Assembly (NCBI GenBank): GCA_026214975.1
Contig: CM047817.1
Location: 92,422,773 to 92,486,772 of the forward strand
Direction of reading: 5' to 3'
Origin: Gentiana macrophylla
Lineage: Eukaryota > Streptophyta > Magnoliopsida > Gentianales > Gentianaceae
DNA length: 64,000 nucleotides
The notes beneath the pieces were generated by a model that had not been told where the DNA came from, ran no database searches, and saw nothing but the letters and a program-made list of their open reading frames with translations. Position numbers and translations under genes: made by a program. The stretch's first letter is position 1. The number at the start of each line of letters is the position of its first letter. Below, piece after piece: positions 24,571-34,736 of this stretch.

Positions 24571-25152
24571 CGAAAGATAAAATTCCTCCAAAAAGGGGCA
24601 TGCTGTCAAAACTGGAGCAAAATTCCATAGATCAACTTCCTTGCAAGCTTTCCCATTACTGTTATATTCTGTTAACAGATATAGTATCCTAACGTTGCCA
24701 AACACTTTAAATGTTGGAGGCAACCATAGGATCTTTTTTTGGGGGGAGGGGGTATGCATGGAGGAAGGAGCATATCAGTAAATTTAAGAAATCAAAGTAC
24801 AGAGATATCACAAATAAAGCCAACCAGTTATAAAACTTGCAGATCTCATTCATTCATTATAATTACCTGCTGTTGTGCTTGGATCGATAAGAACTGCAAC
24901 CGTGGTAGATCCCTTCGAACATCCTCAAAACAATAATCCATCCCAAAAGTTTGAAGATACATTGTTTCAAGCTTTGGAAGGGAAGACATCGAAATTTCTA
25001 CTCTGAAATGAAGTTTGATCAAGATGGTCACAAGATGATTGCAATCTGAGATATCAAGTTTACTCACATTCCAACAACTACGTAATTCAAGAGTCACCAA
25101 CTTGAGATTTTGCCCAGAGATTCTCAAATTCTCAGGCAATGCACAATGCTTG

Positions 25153-25276
25153 TATTAGAATATATTGCATATCATTTGTATTTTACGTTTATGCCCTTGG
25201 TGTCCCCCTATATAAACTCATTGTACACAACATTATTCTTCAATGACAAAAGTATTGTTATTCACCAATTCTATCA
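25153..25276 (+). repeat. Copia 5' LTR
   Basis: 124-bp direct repeat identical to 29642-29765. CTATATAAAC near 25208 is the likely TATA box of the LTR promoter. Confidence 0.96.
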
Positions 25277-25288
25277 TGGTATCAGAGC
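25277..25288 (+). other. Copia primer-binding site
   Basis: TGGTATCAGAGC directly follows the 5' LTR and matches the standard initiator-methionine tRNA site used by plant Copia elements. Confidence 0.9.
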
Positions 25289-25303
25289 AAACTGATCTCT
25301 AAA

Positions 25304-25338
<35 letters not shown>

Positions 25339-25387
25339 AGTCGGCACTCTCCCTCGCCGCTGCTAGGGTTCTGCCGCCGCCGCTGCA

Positions 25388-26330
25388 ATGGCCACCTCTC
25401 CCTCCACCGCCGATTCTTCTTCCTCCACCATATCCGCTGCCCCTTCCTCTGTTGCACCGTCTGTCGTCTCCTTGAATCCTGCGGTCAATGCGCCGATTAA
25501 ACTAAATGACAAGAATTTCACCGCTTGGAAGGCTGCAGATGACCACCCGCCACGGGTCATGGTCTTATCGGGTACGTCACAGGTGCTACCCCTCAACCCG
25601 CCGCCGCCCTCACTGATGCCGCCGGTGCTGCAGCTCCTAACCCGGCACACTTGTCATGGGTGCAACAGGATGCCCTAATTCATCATCTTCTTCTTGGTTC
25701 GGTTGACAAGGACTACATTGCCTCCATTCAGCATACAGATAATTCGAAACAAGCTTGGGACACCCTCCTAAATACATATGGGAAGCAAAGTAAGGGGCGT
25801 ACTCGTTCTCTACGGTTGCGCCTAAATTCTATCTCTAAAGGTACGATGTCGATTTCTCAGTATTTTACGGCAATTAAAAATATTGCGGATGATTTGGTTG
25901 CATTAGACTCAAAGTGCCGGATGATGAATCAAGTTGAAATCATATTAAAAATCTTGGTAGTGATTATGTGAACCTTGTGAGTGCTATTCAGCACGTGATG
26001 ATACTATATCGCTGCCGCTATTGCATGAGAAATTGTTAATGCATGAGGTGTCTCTTGCACAAAGTCAGTCTGCTACACCCCCTGTGTATACTGCATTCCC
26101 TGCTTATCATCAACCTCGTCCTATGCATGTTTCGCCTAATACGACCTATAACCCCTACTCCCCCCCCCGGCCACCCTCACCCACCTGCCGTCCCTCCCCC
26201 CAAACCCGAGGCCCCACTACCCTCCCTCAACCCAATCACTCCTCCAAAATTCCAATCCTCGTAATTTAAAGGTTATCAAGGCTTTCGCCAACTCTGTGGT
26301 CTCGAGGACATGTTGCTACTCATTGTACCA
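25388..26330 (+). pseudogene. Copia gag (broken)
   Basis: Starts ATG, then a Ser/Ala/Pro-rich leader and the block LNDKNFTAWKA, the usual Copia capsid start (LNxxNYxxW). The frame breaks near 25530. It resumes at 25651 as LSWVQQDALIHHLLLGSV and continues with TDNSKQAWDTLLNTYGKQSK and SISQYFTAIKNIADDL. It breaks again near 25950. A zinc-knuckle-like QLCGL...GHVATHC lies at about 26290-26325 across a further frameshift. At least three frame breaks, so no intact Gag. Confidence 0.88.
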
Positions 26331-26449
26331 CCTATCCGCTCTACAACAATCTCCTCGCCCACCCCAGTAACCCTACCACCTCTCGGCCCCCACACAGCTC
26401 CCCATGCCCATGTTGCTCACCATGCGCCCTCCAGGTCCTCCTCCTATGC

Positions 26450-27720
26450 GATACTCCGATCCTTATGCTCCTTGGATGCTTGGATGGTGGTGCCTCTCAC
26501 CACATGACTCAGGAACTCAACTTGCTCTCTCTTCACTCTCCTTACCCAGGTACGGATCGTATTGTCATTGGTGATGGTAGCTCCCTGGCCATCACACACA
26601 TTGGCTCTACCACTCTTTCCTCTTTTAAATTAAATCATGTTCTTTGTGTTCCCTCTCTGTCTCGCAATTTACTTTCTGTCCAAAAATTTTGCCAGGATAA
26701 TTCTGTATCAATTGAATTCTTACCTGATTCGTTTTTGGTGAAGGATTTGAAGACGGGCAAATGCCTCCACCAAGGACAAGTCAGTGATGGTGCTTATCTG
26801 TGGTCTTCCAAGGCTCTCTTCGCCTTCTCTGCGTCTAAAGCCTCTGCCGCCACTTGGCATCTTCGCTGCGGCCATCCTGCATTTCCAATTATTCAGAATT
26901 TAGCAAACAATAAACTTTTAGAATTATCTACTACTTCGCATTCTCATTGTGATTCTTGTTTGTGTAATAAGAGCCATAGGCTCCCCTTTTCTGATTCCAC
27001 ATTATGTACTTCTCAACCCTTGGAGGTTATTTATTCTGACGTTTGGTCGTCACCAGTTTATTCCATTGATGGTTTTAAATATTATGTTCTCTTTGTCGAT
27101 CATTTTACTCGATATATGTGGTTATACCCGCTTGCCTGCAAATCTGATGTCCATAATGTGTTCATTAAATTCAAAAAATATGTTGAAAACCTTTTAGATG
27201 CCTCTATCAAAACCCTCTATTCTCGACAATGGTACCAGTACATTAAATTACGCCCTTTTCATCTCGAACATGGCATCTCCCATTTCACTTCCCCTACCTA
27301 CACGCCACAACACAATGGCATCTCGAACGCCGCCACTGCATATATATAGTGAGGCGCCCTCACCCTTCTTGCACATGCCAAAATTCCAGTTACCTATTGG
27401 TCGTATGCCGTTAGTACCGCGGTTTACCTCATTAATCGTATGCCCACCAAAAATCTTGATATGGCGTCCCCACATCTCAAGCTTTTCTCTAAAACGCCTA
27501 ACTATTCTAAACTTTGAGTCTTCGGGTGTCTCTGCTATCCTTGGCTTAAACCATATACACAGCACAAGCTTGCGCCTACCTCTAAGCCCTGTATCTTCCT
27601 TGGGTATGCCCTCACACAGAGTGCTTATCTATGCTACGACATTTCCGAGTCTCGTCTGCATATTTCGCGTGATGTTCGGTTTGTGGAGGACATTTTCCCT
27701 TTTGCTAGCATCTCCTCTGA
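26450..27720 (+). pseudogene. Copia protease and integrase (broken)
   Basis: The frame 26465-27349 begins with LDGGASHHMT (26483 onward), where Copia proteases normally read DSGASHH, so the active-site Ser is Gly while Asp is kept. The GAG-pre-integrase block WHLRCGHPA...CDSCLCNKSHRLPF supplies the His/Cys zinc ligands. The integrase core starts YSDVWSSPVYSIDGFKYYVL and FVDHFTRYMWLYPL. A frameshift near 27230 precedes the second catalytic region. Further frames carry AVSTAVYLINRMPTK and VFGCLCYPW, the C-terminal integrase blocks, near 27400-27540. Confidence 0.9.
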
Positions 27721-27830
27721 TCCTTCCTTACCTCCTTTAACTGACCTTCTTCCCGACGACTCTTATACACCTCAGCTCATTCCTATTTCTCCACCCATCC
27801 CCACGGCCCATACACCTCCCGTCGGCATTT

Positions 27831-28808
27831 ATGCCCCCCCCCCACGGCCCCCTCTCCTCGTCCTCTCACGAATCTCCCAACTCTCCTTCTTTCGGTATTT
27901 CTGCCTCTTCCGTCACTCCCGCATCCTCCTCCTCCAACTCGTCCTCCCCTACCCCGCCCCCTTCTCCTCCCCCTCAGCCCCCTCATCCCATGACTACTCG
28001 ATCTCGGAACCAAATATACAAACCTCGTCAACTCTTTAACCTCCAAGCTCAACTGCATAATCGCTACCTTGACACGGAACCCTCGACCCTTAAGCAGGCC
28101 TTGCAGTGCCCGCAGTGGTGTGTTGCCATGTCTGATGAGTATAGTGCACTTCTTCGCAATGACACGTGGTCTCTCGTTCCCCCTGCAGCTGGTTTAAATA
28201 TAGTTGGATGTAAGTGGGTGTTCCGAATAAAAAGGAAACCGGACGGTTCTATTGATAAATACAAAGCTCGGCTGGTTGCAAAAGGGTTTACGCAACGTCC
28301 TGGTTTGGATTATTTTGAGACTTTCAGTCCTGTTGTTAAACCTGCTACGATCCGTCTTGTTCTAGGTATTGCGGTTTCCTTTGGTTGGTCTCTTCGCCAA
28401 CTCGATGTCAATAATGCTTTTCTGCAGGGTACACTAGCTGAGGATGTTTATATGTCTCAACCACCCGGGTTTGAGGATGCCACGAAACCCACTTTTGTTT
28501 GCAAACTTCGCAAGGCGATCTATGGCCTTAAGCAGGCTCCTCGAGCCTGGTACCATGAGCTTAAGTCCTTCCTCCTCACTATGGGTTTTGTTAACTCTGT
28601 GGCTGATCCGTCTCTATTTGTTTGTCGCACATCTGTCAGCATTACTATTTTTCTGGTATATGTCGATGATATCATTGTTACCGGTAGCTCTGCTGGCGAG
28701 TTGAGTATTATTGATCGGTTGGGTTCTCGGTTCTCCATCAAGGACCTTGGTCCACCGTCGTATTTTTTGGGGTTGAGGTCACTCATTCTACCACGGGGTT
28801 GCTCTTGA
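27831..28808 (+). pseudogene. Copia reverse transcriptase domain
   Basis: The longest surviving frame of the element (325 codons). A Pro/Ser-rich linker leads into the [22 protein letters not shown], then [31 protein letters not shown] and [19 protein letters not shown]. The catalytic YVDD motif is at 28659-28670. The frame is lost after YFLGL near 28775 by a frameshift at the usual FLG(V/I)EV motif. The RT itself looks undamaged, but there is no upstream frame to deliver it. Confidence 0.93.
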
Positions 28809-28949
28809 CTTGAGACCGGATATACACGTGAGCTCCTTTCGCGCAGTTCACATGGAAGACTCTAAGGCGGTTTCTACCCTACGCCACCGATGCCTTTCAG
28901 GTGACACCGTTTTTCTCCCGCTTATTCAGATCCGACTCAAGATCGTCAA

Positions 28950-29640
28950 ACGTTGGGTGCCTGCGCAAGACTTATGCTTTACGAGGTTGATATTCATTTT
29001 GCGTTAATAAACTCTCACGATTTATGCATGCGCCGACGAGTATCTTTGGATGCTTGTCAAACGCCTTTTGCGCTATTTATCGGCACCTCACTATGGGTTT
29101 GCAGTTGTATCGAGTCTCCTCTGGCCTTGCATGCTTTTCGACTACGATTGGGCGGGTAACAAAGGCGACGGCTACCGTGATCGGTGTCATCCGAGTATGT
29201 GCTGGCTACACTTCTACTACGCTTACATTGTTTTCTTGGCGGGAATGCCATTTCTTGGAGTTCCAAGAAGCGAAGACTCGATTTAGATCCTCCACGGAGG
29301 TGAATATAGGAGCGTTGCGGATACGGCCGCCGAGGTTGCCTGGCCGACTTATCTTCTTGCGGATCTTGGTTTTTCGGTTGGCTCCACACCGGTGATTTTC
29401 TCGTGACAATTTGGGAGCGCCGTCCTCAGTGCCAACCCGGTCTTCCACTCACGCATGAAAACACGTGGCCATTGACTATCATTTCATTCGTGAGCATGTT
29501 GAGCGTGGTCTTGTTCGTGTTGCTCGTGTTCTTTGCTTGAGACCGCTGGTGATGTTCTCACCAAGCCCTTGCCCGGTTATCTTTTTTGAAGACTTGTTTC
29601 CAAGCTTGGACTTCGCTCAACTCCGTCCGCTTGAGGGAGC
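28950..29640 (+). pseudogene. Copia RNase H (heavily frameshifted)
   Basis: Short frames in succession correspond to known Copia RNase H blocks: LLRYLSAPHYG near 29065, DYDWAGNKGD near 29140, a GGNAISWSSKK frame near 29240, and a tail near 29480-29560 that recalls HVERG...VLTKPL. Frames change every 50-150 bp. This part is more degraded than the reverse transcriptase just upstream. Confidence 0.8.
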
Positions 29641-29641
29641 G

Positions 29642-29765
29642 TATTAGAATATATTGCATATCATTTGTATTTTACGTTTATGCCCTTGGTGTCCCCCTAT
29701 ATAAACTCATTGTACACAACATTATTCTTCAATGACAAAAGTATTGTTATTCACCAATTCTATCA
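29642..29765 (+). repeat. Copia 3' LTR
   Basis: Second copy of the 124-bp LTR, identical to 25153-25276, followed directly by the GCTTG target duplication and the resumed F-box exon. Confidence 0.96.
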
Positions 29766-30699
29766 GCTTGAGAACCAAACTTGTAAGGTTAGGACAAGAC
29801 GGTAAAACGACGTCAGACAATTGGTGCATATTCAATTCTACCTCCTGCAAAGTTATGCTCACAAGTGAGTTACATTGACTGACAAAACTGGTTTCCACTT
29901 TGCAGCACATCAATGCTAACTTCTTTAGCTTGAATAATCCATCAATAAGTTTAAAAGAGAAGGTAAACTTTCTATGAAGCAGCTTATAACACATTGCAAA
30001 ACAAGATTGACCAAGATAAAGCTCTTCAACATCAAGCCTAGCGATACTTTCCATCCACCGTACAAGATGACAGGTATGGCGTTCCAAAAAACAACAATGC
30101 ACGAAAAAGCCTTTCAACTTACGACCTGAGTAGAGCTTTAGGGATTGATTGACAGCCTTGAAAAATCTTTGTCTATCGGCGTAAGGAGCATTTAAGTGAT
30201 ACTCATAATCTGCAGGGATATCAAGTGTGTGAAGGCAGCAAAATCCCAATGCAGGTTACATGGTCCAAATTTTCCTCCACCTTTGGGACAAAATGCTTGT
30301 TCGTGAACCTTCAGTGACACCTAAACGTGAAACAATATTCCATAGAATATCATCGGGTAATCGGTTGATCCCATTGTCATTCTTTTCTTCTCGTGCTTTA
30401 CGAAAAGTAGAAGAAAAGGCAATTGCGATGCCTAACCCTGCCCATGCCCATAATGGCAACTTGGAAAATTCGAATCCTGTATCTGAAATACAATTAATCG
30501 TTTAAACATTGTTTATAACCAAAAATTCTTTTTTTTTTTTCTTTCTTTTGTTTGGATTGATCTATAGAGACATGCAGACAAATTCGTCCAAACAAAACAA
30601 GGAGTAAAAATTAAATAGCGAGAAGGAAGAATGACATACCAGCTTTGATCCACCACATAACTAATTTGTTGGACAAAGAATCCAGCAGAAAGAAGCAGA

Positions 30700-30895
30700 T
30701 ATATATGCAAAGTATTGCTAGACGACCTCGAAGGACTCAGTTTTGCTTAAGTAGTGCCCTGATTTGGGTTCTCATGGATTCAAAGAAACTTGTTGAAAGA
30801 GGACCAACCTTTGGTGTCCGACAGTAACTCGAATGATTAGTCTCACATTATTGTCTGAAGATAACTTGCGAAAAAAAAAAAAAAAAAAAAAAAAA
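30700..30895 (+). mobile_element. SINE-like repeat with poly-A tail
   Basis: GTCCGACAGTAACTCGAATGATTAGTCTCAC near 30818 repeats a segment of the SINE at 43190-43336. The copy ends in a run of about 26 A at 30868-30895, as expected for a retroposed SINE. The tRNA-like head is poorly preserved. It lies immediately upstream of the first exon of the F-box pseudogene. Confidence 0.6.
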
Positions 30896-32089
30896 AGTAC
30901 AGCCAGACGAAAAAAAAAAAAAAAGTTATTTCTTCCCTTTTTCTTGGTTGCAATATTAGAGATCAAAGAATAGATAAATATGATTTTTTAAGCGAGATAG
31001 GCTTGAAATAATTTTTTTTTAGAAAAGAAATAAATTATTTAAGTGATAATATTTATCTTTATGTTTATTTATTTTGAATTTGATTATTATTTCATTCAAT
31101 CCTATATAAATGAGGATGCTATGTAATATTTGATTATTCAATAAAACACACAAGTGTAGTATCTTTACGTTTTCATAGGCATTCTAATATTCTTCATGCA
31201 ACGCAAGATATATAGCAGAGGTGTATTATGTTTCTTTTTTTTTATTTTTATTTTGGGTTTTTTTGTTTGAGGTGTATTTTGTTTTGTTATTTGAGGGAAG
31301 GAAAGAAGGCTTGCAACGCAAGATATATAAGGAGGGAGAAAAGTTATTGTAGGGGAGTGATTTATGAGGTATACCAAGTGGAGGGCTGTGATTAATTCTC
31401 ACACTCTCTCTCATACATAGTAGATGTGTGTAGGTGTGGCGATAATCGCGATTAAAACTTGGTATCTCATGATAATCATTCACTTTATAATAACTTTTCT
31501 CCAGGTGGGAGAAAAGTTATGGTAGGGGAGTGATTTGTGAGGTATACCAAGTGGAGGGCTGTGATTAATTCTCACACTCTCTCATACATAGTAGATGTGT
31601 GTAGTTGTGACATGTGTGCTCTTTTTTTTTTTTTGGTTTTCTAATTTGGGGGAAAGAAAGAAGTTTAAAAATAAAATAAAAAAAATTGAACAAAGAAAGA
31701 AGTAAACTGCGTTATAATTATTCGATGGTTGAGTTTGGGCAAAGAAATAACACATATATCTATAAAAATAAAATTTAAATTTTTTATTTTTAAAAAGTCC
31801 CCTATTATGCTAATTTTAGTCTCAAGGTCGGCCAGTCATTTGGACCCGACGAATTACCCATACAACTTGCACGTATTTATCCCCTTAATTTTTATCAATC
31901 ATTATTTAATTCCATCAATTCAAGCATCCAATTTAAAGAAAATTCGTAAAAAAATCTCTGTAATTATTACTTTCCTATTTGAATCTCTGTAAGCATCAAT
32001 CATTATTTAATTCCATCAATTCCATCAATTCAAGCATCCAATTTTAAAAACTTATTGCATCCCCCACCCTACCCGAGATCCTGCGTCCG
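30896..32089. other. Intergenic DNA with direct duplications
   Basis: No gene recognised. It holds a 105-bp direct duplication (annotated separately) and a shorter one: AATCATTATTTAATTCCATC leading to TTCAAGCATCCAATTT occurs near 31895-31935 and again at about 31998-32043. Confidence 0.55.
31331..31612. repeat. 105-bp direct duplication, 170-bp period
   Basis: Segments 31333-31438 and about 31504-31608 are near identical, sharing GGGAGAAAAGTTAT, GAGGTATACCAAGTGGAGGG and CATAGTAGATGTGTGTAG. They differ by a few substitutions and one CT unit. The spacer contains sequence resembling the start of the second copy, so unequal exchange or slippage is likely. Confidence 0.9.
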
Positions 32090-32690
32090 CCACTGAACGC
32101 GGCATAGGTCGCTTCTATGCAGCATTAATTTGTCCGGCGTGGTGAAGGTCTTTACAGGTCTCTTATAACCGACATGACGCAGGTCGTCATTGTCCTTAAT
32201 AGCCAATGTCACGCATGTCGTCTGGTCTCTTATATCCAACATGGCATATCGTCCTATGTCGTCAGTAACAGTTACACTCCATTAATGGGCATTCCGGACA
32301 TCATGCCATGAGCCACGATTGCTTCGTAATTGCACCATGATGGCCCGTAACCTCTCCATGAAATTTTAAACTTGCTCCTTTACTTCAATGTCCATTAACC
32401 GTCAGTTCATTATGGAATACTATATAAAGGATTAAAATCCTCATTATTCAGGTACATCCAATATATTCTTGACCCATATTCTAAGCAGAAACTCTGCTAC
32501 TTGTCAAGCTCACTGTTTTAAATAGAAATTCATCTATATCACACTAACTTGAGCATCGGAGTGTCCCTCGAAGGCAAGTTCAGGGACCTCTAACGTCTTT
32601 CTTTTTCATGCATTGCTAATCATCTTTCGGAGGGCCCCATTATCACTCAATTCAACTCGGACTATCCCACCCGTAACCTCCAAACAATTT
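32090..32690 (+). mobile_element. Probable Gypsy LTR fragment
   Basis: Mixed-composition block in A/T-rich surroundings, with a TATA box (CTATATAAAGG near 32421) followed about 100-150 bp downstream by CTAACTTGAGCATCGGAGTG near 32546. The ACTTGAGCGTCGGAGTG phrase is characteristic of the R/U5 region of plant Tat-type Gypsy LTRs. No second LTR, primer-binding site or coding domain is adjacent, so this is a solo or truncated LTR. Ends were not determined. Confidence 0.55.
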
Positions 32691-33273
32691 GTAATGAATT
32701 TCTTCAATGTTCATTATAAATATACAACGTGCTAATAGTGAGTTTTTACATTGTACAATGAACATCCAATATTAACATTTTTTTTCATTTCCAAATCTTA
32801 AATGCAAGAGGGAAAAAAAAGAGTAATATAACTCTATGTGACAAAAGGTGCTTAAATATCAATATGAATGATTAAACTTCAATTAGTGCAGACAATCAGA
32901 AAACTCCAAATTCCATTATTTTGCTCTTTTTGTGCTCCATTATGCAAAATATGACAATCATTTGGAACCTTTTCAAACTACATGAAAAGACAAGGCAAAA
33001 AAAAGCATCAAATCACTTAGACCTTGAAATTTGAAGAGAATTTACTCATTCATTTTGGGCTTAATTATGCTAATCCCCTCTTCTAAAGGCCATATATGCC
33101 TCCTTAAAGAACACTAAATAAGATAAAACTCATCCTTTTCTTCATAAAGGCAAAGGGCAATACAATAGCTTTCATAAATATACTAGTAATAGATAAGAGA
33201 AAAAACAAAAAAGACAGCCTTCAAGATTATGCAGAGGAATAATTGATCATAAACATTATACCGAATGTATCGG
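32691..33273. other. AT-rich intergenic DNA
   Basis: About 580 bp of A/T-rich DNA downstream of the PLP-family gene. I see no genes or paired repeats. Confidence 0.5.
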
Positions 33274-33413
33274 GAAATTCTGATTTGGGGTGACCGCACT
33301 GCAGATATGCTTAAAAACACGGGAAAACACAAGCCTTTTTATGTAATAAAGCTCTCACGTTTTCCAGTGTTTTTAAGCATATCCGCAATGCGGTCGGACC
33401 ATTACAGAATTTC
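33274..33413. repeat. MIRNA-like inverted repeat (55-bp stem, 30-nt loop)
   Basis: The left arm 33274-33328 and the reverse complement of 33359-33413 match at 47 of 55 positions with no gaps. Core shared segments are GACCGCA and GATATGCTTAAAAACAC. The loop is 33329-33358. Length, gap-free stem and scattered mismatches resemble a plant miRNA precursor, but a foldback MITE fragment or an inverted duplication would look the same. I recognise no known mature miRNA in either arm. The hairpin begins 30 bp beyond the stop codon of the minus-strand PLP-family gene, so it may be transcribed within that 3' UTR. Confidence 0.6.
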
Positions 33414-33442
33414 GATCTCCCCCCAATTAATGCATCTTGATC

Positions 33443-34736
33443 TTAAGAAGTCTCAAATGATCTTTTCCTTACTAAAACACAAGTGATCTTAGAGGGTTGA
33501 GCATGTGTATTTTCAACTGTACATAACACGAAATCCGGCCTATGAAGCGCCAACGTCAGCCTATCTTTCCCTGCATCTAATGCAGTAGCATCCAATAACA
33601 CATGCCAAGAATTCCTATGTGCTTCAGAGATCCAATGCATTGAATACCGCGTTCCGTTCACACAAGCTGGATAAGCAAATAGCCCTTTTGGGTTGTATTT
33701 ACTTTTCCTCCTAAAGTACTGACTCAGTTGTGATCCTTTGATTCTCAAATCCAACCATGTCTCTGGAGCTACAATAACCTTAGAATCCTTCGAAAGAACG
33801 AATCCCCTTATCGAATCGAGCGGTTCACTTAGTATTGTCATGTAATAGTTCCCTCTGAAAAAAGGGTATGATTCACCTATCATCATTGTAGCTTCTTTAG
33901 CAGATGGAGTAAAAACAACTAGATATTCTTCATCTGTTAGCCCACAATGCTGTAACGCGCGATTACGAACTTGAATTTCCGGGATTGAGATAAAATTCCC
34001 TTGGAGTGAATTCTTTTTAGTAAGAACATCAAGTAATTTAGATGGTTCTAATTGAGTTCTATCCAAATCAGAGGATCCACCACCACCAAAAGAAGGCGAA
34101 GACGATTCACGAAGAGTACCGAAATTCTTGGGGGATTTACCCTTTTCATCAAAGTTCATGTTTTCGGATGATTCTTCACTTATACAAAGCTTGTATAGAT
34201 CAATCCCTTCTTCTTCTACAAGCCCGTTGCAGTATTCGGGGTATTTAGCAAGAACATATTGCTCAACATATTGCATTTCTGATGGTGTTATGGGACCTGA
34301 CCATCTTAGATCAAGACCATGGAGGGTTGAGATTGCCTCGGCGATCAAATGGGCTGGAATCATCGTTCGCGCTTTCTGGATTCATCATTATATGCTAATT
34401 GTTAATACATAATCATTGATCATCTTGTTTAAGGATTCAGTTATAAGAAATAGTGTAAACTTGCCTTGAAAACCATGCTGGTTGGCCTGCTGTGATTTGG
34501 TGATTTGGGCAAAACTTCTTGTGCTTCTTCACTTTCTTCCATGTTAGCCTAAAACAACAGAAATTGAAATGTATAAACATCTAATTTTCATGCAGTTGAT
34601 ACATAATCAACTTTTGAAAGACGGGCTATCAAAATCGACCTTTTAAAAGCCGAGTATGTGATATAGAATCGATTTTAATGATGATTACCTTGGATTCTTG
34701 ATCAAGAGTGGCTCTGCAGTTCATGTTTCTAACCAT
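33443..34736 (-). CDS. Short PLP-transferase-like protein (MoCo sulfurase-like family)
   Basis: Three exons on the minus strand, 34736-34689, 34548-34465 and 34375-33443, join in frame to 354 residues. The second intron has a GC donor (CAAG|GCAAGT), a known minor class. The first exon may extend upstream to an acceptor-like TTTGCAG near 34780, so the N-terminus is uncertain. The protein matches my recollection of the Arabidopsis family annotated as PLP-dependent transferases or molybdenum cofactor sulfurase-like (At5g51920, At5g66950). Blocks are ALQHCGLTDEEYLVVFTPSA, MMIGESYPFFRGNYYM, VNGTRYSMHWISEAHRNSWH and LLDATAL. The Asp that would contact the PLP ring nitrogen is present (LLDA). In the HRPDFVLC block the usual FYK...G loop carrying the PLP lysine reads VENTHA, placing Asn333 where Lys is expected. 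The protein stops soon after, so a cofactor-independent or regulatory role is possible (inference). Confidence 0.82.

Larger units (their letters stand above)
25148..29770 (+). mobile_element. Ty1/Copia LTR retrotransposon, identical LTRs, 5-bp target duplication
   Basis: The element is 25153-29765 (4613 bp). The two LTRs, 25153-25276 and 29642-29765, are 124 bp each and identical by eye. The flanks are GCTTG on both sides (25148-25152, 29766-29770). A TGGTATCAGAGC primer-binding site complementary to initiator Met-tRNA follows the 5' LTR at 25277. A purine-rich TTGAGGGAGCG tract precedes the 3' LTR. The LTR begins TATTAG and ends CTATCA; the usual leading TG appears changed to TA. Domain order is gag, protease, integrase, reverse transcriptase, RNase H, that is Copia order. 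The short LTR suggests an Ale-type lineage (inference). All coding parts are frameshifted. It sits opposite in direction to the F-box pseudogene exon it interrupts. Confidence 0.97.
22918..30658 (-). pseudogene. F-box/LRR/FBD pseudogene split by a Copia insertion
   Basis: Tandem paralogue of the 16309-18703 gene in the same orientation. Exons on the minus strand are 30658-30640, then 30482-29766 continuing after the insertion at 25147-24867, then 24732-24571 and 23229-22918. Lengths and phases match the intact copy, including the 162-bp third exon. The N-terminus MWWIKA plus a hydrophobic PLWAWAGLGIAIAF block is conserved. Three lesions are visible: a TAA at 30258-30256 (codon 82, just after the F-box), the Copia element at 25153-29765, and a frameshift near 23015 in the FBD exon. 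Removing the insertion and one target copy leaves the exon in frame, so the Copia entered an otherwise preserved exon. The donors GTATGT, GTAATT and GTAAGT are still present. Confidence 0.9.

Noticed and set aside
27248..28058. Minus-strand Gly/Arg-rich frames across the Copia element
   Set aside because: They are antisense shadows of the integrase-RT linker.
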